64,000 nucleotides of DNA, from the NCBI GenBank assembly GCA_050953425.1, contig JBMNMQ010000005.1, forward strand, positions 62,001 through 126,000, in the 5' to 3' direction. Made by a program: the position numbers and the translations under genes. Positions 59,866 to 64,000 of the stretch are shown here, piece after piece; within the stretch, counting starts at the first letter, position 1; each line of letters starts with the position of its first letter. The stretch is from RUG100 sp050953425. GTDB lineage: Bacteria; Bacillota; Clostridia; Peptostreptococcales; Anaerovoracaceae. Under the pieces are notes generated by a model. It had not been told where the DNA came from. It searched no databases and was given only the letters and a program-made list of their open reading frames with translations.

Positions 59866-60997
59866 GATCTTTTTCCTCCATAAAATCGTTTTTTGCTGTG
59901 TTCATGGCCGGGCGCTTGTCGCTGTCCGGCACGAGAGTAGGTTTGCCCTGTGGTTTCTCAATGTAGGCTGTAAGAAGCTCCTCAAAGCGGTTCTTTCCGA
60001 GCATTTTCTGCATAGCGGTGATACCAAGCAGCTTCTTCTCATACGGGTCGTACCCGGCATCAGCGACTGCCTTGGCGACGGATGTCTCGTCGGTGTACTT
60101 GCGGACGGATCGTCCCTCGACCAGCTTGAAGCCGTGCCATTCCTTTCCGGAAAGCGCCTTCTGGAGCGCGTATTCCTTGATGTCGGATGCCCATGAGACC
60201 AGTCCGTCCACCTTGGAAAGAATGACCTCGATCTCAGCGTCGGACAGTTCCGGTGGCAGCTTGAAATCATGCTGCGCGAGCTTCAGGTTCTCCTCGGCCC
60301 GGGCACGGCAGATATTCTTCGATTTGCAGAACCGGCACCAGTCGCCGCAGGAGAAATTTCCCTTGCCGTCCCATGCGAGATCCGCTGCGGGCTTCAGAAC
60401 TTCTTCGGCCCAGGTGAGCAGATCGATTTTCGGAAGCTGCCACTCACTGATGTTCTGGCGTCTCGGCTGGTAGATATGCAGGGCGATGTCGTCGATATCG
60501 TAGATGCCATCGAAGAGAGACAAGGCTCCGAGCGCGTAACATTTGAGCTGCGGATTGTCCTCTGCTGAGACCTCGATTCCGGTCCCGTACTTGAGGTCTA
60601 TGATGTGGAGCGTTCCGTCTGCGATGACAAGTGCATCTGCGGTGCCGAAGCCCTGTTTCACCCAATGGGAGAAATCTACGCGCTGTTCAACCATGACAGT
60701 CGGGTCTGCACAGGTTTCCTTTGCGGCCTGCACCTGTTCGAGTACGTAGCTGACGTATCCGTCGGTCGCCTCATCCATTTCCTCGTTATAGAAATCGAGG
60801 TTCTCTGTCGGATCGTCCGCAGGATAACCGAGCGCCTTGCGGAGTTTGTATTCGGCAAGAGCGTGTGCGCAGGTTCCTTCCAAGGCGTAGATGCTTCCGT
60901 TGTCTTCAAATCTCTCACTGAGCCTGACGGACGGCGGGCAGTGAAGCCATCTGTCGGCAGACGAGGCAGAGAGAACGGCGTGTGAATTAGCTGCCAT
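59858..60997 (-). CDS. DUF2800 RecB/Cas4-like nuclease
   Basis: 379 residues: SSADRWLHCPPSVRLSERF, the PD-(D/E)XK core GTADALVIADGTLHIIDLKYGTGIEV, and a C-terminal cysteine set (CGDWCRFCKSKNIC) for an Fe-S cluster as in Cas4/AddB. Phage recombination exonuclease, working with the DUF2815 protein. Overlaps the upstream gene by 11 bp. Confidence 0.93.
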   Translation of the reverse strand: MAANSHAVLSASSADRWLHCPPSVRLSERFEDNGSIYALEGTCAHALAEYKLRKALGYPADDPTENLDFYNEEMDEATDGYVSYVLEQVQAAKETCADPTVMVEQRVDFSHWVKQGFGTADALVIADGTLHIIDLKYGTGIEVSAEDNPQLKCYALGALSLFDGIYDIDDIALHIYQPRRQNISEWQLPKIDLLTWAEEVLKPAADLAWDGKGNFSCGDWCRFCKSKNICRARAEENLKLAQHDFKLPPELSDAEIEVILSKVDGLVSWASDIKEYALQKALSGKEWHGFKLVEGRSVRKYTDETSVAKAVADAGYDPYEKKLLGITAMQKMLGKNRFEELLTAYIEKPQGKPTLVPDSDKRPAMNTAKNDFMEEKDHE

Positions 60998-61316
60998 TTC
61001 CGAGCACCTCCGCGTCCTTCATCAGGGCTTCATAATCTGCCGGATTGACCTTTGAGAGCTTGTCTGCACCGTACTTCTTAAGCAGATCGCGTACCTCGGC
61101 GGTATATCCGGCACGGGACTTGTCCGCCAGTACAGCACGGACATCTTCGAGCTTCAGTTCTTTCTTCGCCGCTTTCTGTACCGACGCTGATTTGACTGAA
61201 GGATCATTCTCGGTTCCAGAGAACTGCTGATAAAGCCAGTCGGCAGCGTTGTTAATAGCAGCGGCCGCATCTCTGAGTTCTTGGATGGTCTGATCCATTT
61301 CGGCCATTTTTGACAT
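60987..61316 (-). CDS. Rrp5-like small prophage protein
   Basis: 109 residues: MAEMDQTIQELRDAAAAINNAADWLYQQFSGTENDPSVKSASVQKAAKKELKLEDVRAVLADKSRAGYTAEVRDLLKKYGADKLSKVNPADYEALMKDAEVLG. A helical family constantly found before DUF2800/DUF2815 in Firmicute prophages and labelled rRNA-biogenesis-like without proof. AAGGAGG precedes the start at 61316. Confidence 0.82.
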   Translation of the reverse strand: MSKMAEMDQTIQELRDAAAAINNAADWLYQQFSGTENDPSVKSASVQKAAKKELKLEDVRAVLADKSRAGYTAEVRDLLKKYGADKLSKVNPADYEALMKDAEVLGNGS

Positions 61317-61473
61317 AGGTTTTTCCTCCTTCCTCGGGTTGTCTGTCGGCGGCAAGAATCGTCAGGTTTCTTGCCAGTCTTGCGGATACGCGGCTGATGG
61401 CATTCAGGAGTCTGATCTCCTCATTTGCCGTGTTCACCGATGCGCCTCCGCTGTCTGCGTAGTTGCGATACAT
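61252..61473 (-). CDS. Small hypothetical protein overlapping the next gene
   Basis: 73 residues: MYRNYADSGGASVNTANEEIRLLNAISRVSARLARNLTILAADRQPEEGG, then a basic tail. AAAGAGAGGTG precedes the start. It overlaps the next gene by 65 bp, unusually long; the conserved part ends about where the next ribosome site begins, so the tail may have grown by loss of an earlier stop. Hairpin motif copy D is ~43 nt upstream. Confidence 0.6.
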   Translation of the reverse strand: MYRNYADSGGASVNTANEEIRLLNAISRVSARLARNLTILAADRQPEEGGKTYVKNGRNGSDHPRTQRCGRCY

Positions 61474-61515
61474 GTTTTTCACCTCTCTTTCCGGGCTGGT
61501 TTCTTTGCCCTTCAC

Positions 61516-61551
61516 CTTCCACTGGAGACGGGCAGGCAATTTGAGCGGAAG
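61516..61551 (-). repeat. 36-nt hairpin motif, copy D
   Basis: Minus strand: stem CTTCCGCT / AGTGGAAG (paired change at the first position), 20-nt loop beginning CAAA and ending TCTCC. Directly follows the terminator at 61,553. Confidence 0.75.
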
Positions 61552-61552
61552 A

Positions 61553-61598
61553 AAAATAAAAAAATCTGCCACTGTCCTGAAATTGGGACAGTGGCAGA
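61553..61598 (-). terminator. Strong intrinsic terminator after the sigma-like gene
   Basis: Minus-strand TCTGCCACTGTCC / GGACAGTGGCAGA, 13 bp, followed by T7 and more T. Confidence 0.93.
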
Positions 61599-61609
61599 CA
61601 GATAATGAA

Positions 61610-62110
61610 TTAGAAGTTACGATAGCCACGGAACTCGTCGCGGAATTTCTTCATCTCATCGGCGAACGTTCTCTGTTTGCGCCCGAGAAGTTCGGCGACT
61701 TTACGGTCGGAGATGCCTTCCGGATGCTCCTGCCAGATTGCAATGATGCGGTCGGCCTCCGGGTCGATTTCACGAAGCCTCTTGATGAGCCGTTCCAGAA
61801 GATCACGGTCAGCAAGAACCTCGTCTATGGTCGTTTTATCATCCGGCACATAATCACCCAATGTCCCTTCTGCGTCCGGAAGGGGATCATCCAGAGATAC
61901 CATAGGTGTGGTTTGGAACTCGCAGTCTTCACACATGCAGTCGCACAGCCAGAACTTATCTCTGGGGCAGGTGCAGCGGTGCTGGTACTGCATCCGTCTG
62001 CGGAGAGCTGTACGCTTACGGTCATACTCCCGATACTCCTCTTCGGGAATTTCAAACCAAGTGCGAGTGCCTTTGTCATAGATGCGATGCTGTTTAGATT
62101 CTTTTTCCAT
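61610..62110 (-). CDS. Sigma-70 region 4-like early regulator
   Basis: 166 residues. A Cys-rich segment (HRCTCPRDKFWLCDCMCEDCEF) that may bind zinc, then a C-terminal HTH (LIKRLREIDPEADRIIAIWQEHPEGISDRKVAELLGRKQRTFADEMKKFRDEF) of sigma-70-region-4 type. An early-operon gene that may redirect transcription. The start at 62110 follows AAAGGAG. Confidence 0.78.
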   Translation of the reverse strand: MEKESKQHRIYDKGTRTWFEIPEEEYREYDRKRTALRRRMQYQHRCTCPRDKFWLCDCMCEDCEFQTTPMVSLDDPLPDAEGTLGDYVPDDKTTIDEVLADRDLLERLIKRLREIDPEADRIIAIWQEHPEGISDRKVAELLGRKQRTFADEMKKFRDEFRGYRNF

Positions 62111-62135
62111 AATTCGACTCCTTTGGATTTGCTTG

Positions 62136-62232
62136 AATCCGCAGAAGCCGAAACGTCCGTAGAAACAAAAGGACGGGCAGGAGAAGCAGATAAAATGCTT
62201 CAATCCATGCCCGTCCAGCGGTTCTGCGGATT
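62136..62232 (-). terminator. Nested inverted repeat / terminator after the first early gene
   Basis: Outer perfect 11-bp arms AATCCGCAGAA (62,136-62,146) and TTCTGCGGATT (62,222-62,232); inner 9-bp arms GGACGGGCA (62,171-62,179) and TGCCCGTCC (62,208-62,216). On the minus strand the inner stem is followed by TTTTGTTTC, so it can act as a terminator; the outer arms would wrap it. Confidence 0.65.
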
Positions 62233-62250
62233 TTATTTAGTTGATGTAAA

Positions 62251-62397
62251 TCAGATTCTGGTGTTGGTTACGGTATATTTGCCATTACTAAGAAAGGTGA
62301 TCGTCGTTTTATAGTGCTTATGGATAATTTCCACGGATTTGCTTGAACCATCAGCACGACAGACCGTTTTTCCATTTCCATTCTTGATTACTTCCAT
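62251..62397 (-). CDS. First early gene: 48-residue conserved peptide
   Basis: MEVIKNGNGKTVCRADGSSKSVEIIHKHYKTTITFLSNGKYTVTNTRI: a short beta-rich peptide with AAGGAGG 8 nt upstream. Transcribed from the repressed early promoter opposite the repressor gene. Position resembles a Cro or anti-repression gene but no HTH is present. Similar small peptides occur in other Clostridial phages; function unknown. Confidence 0.7.
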   Translation of the reverse strand: MEVIKNGNGKTVCRADGSSKSVEIIHKHYKTTITFLSNGKYTVTNTRI

Positions 62398-62427
62398 AGG
62401 ATTCACCTCCTTCTCAAAATGGAACTT

Positions 62428-62610
62428 ATAAGTTACACATGGCTCAAAAAATATAGGCTTCATGTCATTAAGACTCTGCAGACACGATCAGCCCGAACTG
62501 AAACCTATCATACAATCAAAAGTAACCTTTAGGTTCCATGAATAATATAGCACTGATAGGTTACATTTACAAGCAAATTCCTCGAAAAATGTTGCTTTTG
62601 AGTTACACAG
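62428..62610. repeat. Operator repeats in the repressor-early control region
   Basis: Repeated GTTAC-type half-sites: ATAAGTTACACAT (62,428), GAAACCTATCATAC (62,500, inverted), AAAAGTAACCTTT (62,518, inverted), GATAGGTTACATT (62,555) and TTTGAGTTACACAG (62,597). Two of them lie between the -35 and -10 boxes of the two divergent promoters. Likely binding sites of the XRE repressor. Confidence 0.65.
62544..62572 (-). promoter_or_regulatory. Early lytic promoter
   Basis: Minus-strand TTGTAA (62,572-62,567), 17-nt spacer, TATATT (62,549-62,544), with operator GATAGGTTACATT filling the spacer. Would drive the early genes from 62,397 leftwards. Confidence 0.75.
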
Positions 62611-62620
62611 ATGGTAAAAT
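62592..62620 (+). promoter_or_regulatory. Repressor promoter
   Basis: TTGCTT (62,592-62,597), 17-nt spacer containing GAGTTACACAG, TAAAAT (62,615-62,620). The repressor start at 62,644 is just downstream; an operator in the spacer implies autoregulation. Confidence 0.75.
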
Positions 62621-62643
62621 ACAAAAGAAGGGAGGTGCTGAAG

Positions 62644-62991
62644 ATGGCTTCTGAAAAAAGAACATTAGGCGAGTATCTAAAAGAACGCCGCACAGAAAAG
62701 GATCTATCTTTAAGAAGGGTTTCGGAATTATCTGGGATTAGTCATACCGAAATCAAGAGAATCGAAGACGGCTTAAGAAGACAGCCTTCACCGCAGATCC
62801 TTCGCTCATTGGCAAAGGCTCTTGATGCGCCTTACGAAGAACTGATGGAATTGGCTGGATATATTGATGATATGCAGGAAGAATCAACAGGGGTAGCTCC
62901 AGCCGGTATTGCAGGTGCGGAGGATTTATCACCTGAAGAATTAGATCGTGTTAATCAGTTTATAGCATTCCTTAAAACACAGAGAAAATAA
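62644..62991 (+). CDS. Phage repressor (XRE-family HTH)
   Basis: 115 residues: LGEYLKERRTEKDLSLRRVSELSGISHTEIKRIEDGLRRQPSPQILRSLAKALDAPYEELMELAGY, a classic cI/XRE HTH. The C-terminal ~40 residues (EESTGVAPAGIAGAEDLSPEELDRVNQFIAFLKTQRK) are a short oligomerisation tail, with no LexA-type peptidase, so induction is not by self-cleavage and an antirepressor is needed. The start at 62644 follows GGGAGG; an upstream ATG at 62,611 lies inside the -10 region. Confidence 0.92.
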   Translation: MASEKRTLGEYLKERRTEKDLSLRRVSELSGISHTEIKRIEDGLRRQPSPQILRSLAKALDAPYEELMELAGYIDDMQEESTGVAPAGIAGAEDLSPEELDRVNQFIAFLKTQRK

Positions 62992-63027
62992 AAAAGAACA
63001 GGGTATTGCATTTGCCCTGTTCTTTTG
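62990..63027. terminator. Bidirectional terminator between repressor and S8 protease genes
   Basis: AGAACAGGG (62,995-63,003) pairs with CCCTGTTCT (63,015-63,023), A-run on one side and T-run on the other. Confidence 0.85.
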
Positions 63028-63034
63028 CGTGGTC

Positions 63035-64000
63035 TTAAACGCGAATGGGAACTCGTACAGTTTGAACTACAGGAAATCTGTTTCCCGCTTCCGCACGGAT
63101 TGAATCGTAGAGATTAAGAGAATGGGTTACATCTTCAATCGTGATCGCAAGAGCGTACCCGATATTTTCTGTATCTGGAATGTCATAGCGAGTATGTAAT
63201 TCAAGATATATTTCCCAATCACCGCTTCCGAAACTCGAATAGGTCTTTTCAAAATGGTAACAGGTATCCCATTTTTTGCGTCCATCAGTCTCTGATGGAT
63301 TGCTGTTACCTTTTTTACCCGATCCGTTTATTGAATAAAGCGATGCACTTACGTATGCTTGTAAATAATCCTCGCCCTTGTCTTTATCTATAGGAGATTG
63401 CGTAACGCAAGTAACGGTTATCTTTACTTTTTTGTTACGTTTGCTCATGTCCAGACTGTCGCATACTTGCGGCATAATAAATTTTACACGCTGTTTGTGC
63501 TGCTTATTCATGGTCCCAACATGAAGAAAAGTCACTTTGTCTTCCGTCGAATACATGCTTGCCATAACGTCCGGGATTCCACGGCCATAAAGATCACCAT
63601 AGAAGGCTGCGTCATCTCTATATATTTTTTTCTTGCCAGGATCTATAGGAAGAAAAGTACCATGATATAGCAGTGCCTTCGCAAGCATTATATTTTTGTC
63701 AGGCAAAGAGTCTTCAATTTGTGCGAGGTCGCCAGAAATTACTGGTGCAGAAAAACTTGTACCCGCATCAAATGCAAAAAGATTATTAGGGCCGATCATC
63801 ATAGAGTATTCATCTGGGAAGGCCGTTCCATTTTTTGAAACTGTAGCGGCATATGTGACAATATCCGGTTTTCTCATTCCCTTAAATCCAGGGCCAATTC
63901 TGGAATAAGGAGCAACTTCAAATTTTTTGCTAAGACTTCCTTCATGATCCTGTCCAACAATCGCTCCAACAGAAATGTTCAGCATAGAATCAGATGGTGG
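63035..64000 (-). CDS. Subtilisin-like (S8) serine protease, C-terminal part (gene continues past the window)
   Basis: About 322 codons are visible, ending at 63,035. They contain the S8 block NISVGAIVG, KPDIVTYAA and FDAGTSFSAPVISGDLAQI with the catalytic Ser codon at ~63,757. Asp and His of the triad should lie upstream, beyond 64,000. The last ~180 residues form a beta-rich domain (KVKITVTCVTQSPIDKDKGEDYLQAYVSASLYS) typical of cytoplasmic S8 proteases of the IetS type, without secretion signals in the visible part. Sits next to the repressor, where lysogenic cargo is usual. Confidence 0.88.
   Translation of the reverse strand, partial: PPSDSMLNISVGAIVGQDHEGSLSKKFEVAPYSRIGPGFKGMRKPDIVTYAATVSKNGTAFPDEYSMMIGPNNLFAFDAGTSFSAPVISGDLAQIEDSLPDKNIMLAKALLYHGTFLPIDPGKKKIYRDDAAFYGDLYGRGIPDVMASMYSTEDKVTFLHVGTMNKQHKQRVKFIMPQVCDSLDMSKRNKKVKITVTCVTQSPIDKDKGEDYLQAYVSASLYSINGSGKKGNSNPSETDGRKKWDTCYHFEKTYSSFGSGDWEIYLELHTRYDIPDTENIGYALAITIEDVTHSLNLYDSIRAEAGNRFPVVQTVRVPIRV

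Larger units (their letters stand above)
22973..64000. mobile_element. Siphovirus prophage inserted in hsdM (right end outside window)
   Basis: At least 41 kb, nearly all on the minus strand, in the order recombinases - lysis - tail - head - packaging - accessory - replication - repressor - S8 protease. Modules for lysis, a long tail with tape measure, an HK97-type head and DNA replication all look complete, so it may be inducible, apart from a probable frameshift at the DNA polymerase C-terminus. Confidence 0.88.

Overview
The first ~19 kb is a GC-rich chromosomal segment of an anaerobic Firmicute. It is most likely Clostridia of the Oscillospiraceae/Ruminococcaceae type, judged from an HdrB-like CCG-domain protein, a BadF/HgdC-type acyl-CoA dehydratase activase locus, a PRK06851-type ATPase and an ApbE / NusG-II / Gx-transporter cluster. 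In order it holds: a partial HdrB-like gene; a PhoR/PhoB-like two-component pair behind a TTCACA direct repeat; a cytidylate-kinase-like gene; a SLOG-fold gene; the apbE cluster, which resembles part of the flavin-based extracellular electron transfer locus; an unknown gene with a TTG start; a two-gene activase/dehydratase locus broken by about ten single-base indels; a P-loop ATPase; nagB; an EamA and a MATE transporter; a substrate-binding lipoprotein; and tRNA-Ser(CGA).

From the tRNA-Ser to ~22.97 kb lies a decayed, more AT-rich genomic island. It has the C-terminal half of a tyrosine integrase fused by a deletion to the N-terminal half of a metallophosphoesterase, an intact metallophosphoesterase with a partner, an excisionase-like protein, and the start of a type I restriction hsdM.

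hsdM is cut off after its first ~213 codons. Behind the cut runs a siphovirus prophage that continues to, and probably past, the right edge of the window (at least 41 kb, nearly all on the minus strand). From the left end it carries two tandem large serine recombinases, a zinc-finger/HTH protein, GH25-LysM endolysin and holin, a GH18-containing tail protein, tail and Dit proteins, tape measure, G/GT tail chaperones with a clear AAAAAAC slippery site, HK97-type head-tail genes, capsid, ClpP-like protease, portal, large terminase, an accessory block (DUF4314, DUF5049, ParB-MTase), P27 small terminase, HNH, a DUF1492 sigma-like regulator, then a replication module (SNF2 helicase, VRR-NUC, P4-type primase, antirepressor, family A DNA polymerase, DUF2815, DUF2800). 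An XRE repressor follows with a divergent promoter pair holding operator repeats, and last a subtilisin-like (S8) protease cut by the window edge.

The most unusual material is non-coding. (1) A 36-nt hairpin with an 8-bp stem and 20-nt loop occurs four times, always just after an intrinsic terminator and just before a prophage gene, with compensatory stem changes. (2) A ~35-bp promoter-like element occurs four times upstream of prophage genes. (3) Nested inverted repeats lie between primase and VRR-NUC and near the early genes. The ten indels packed into ~3.2 kb of the activase locus, plus one probable indel at the end of the DNA polymerase, look more like sequence error than decay, but sequence alone cannot decide.
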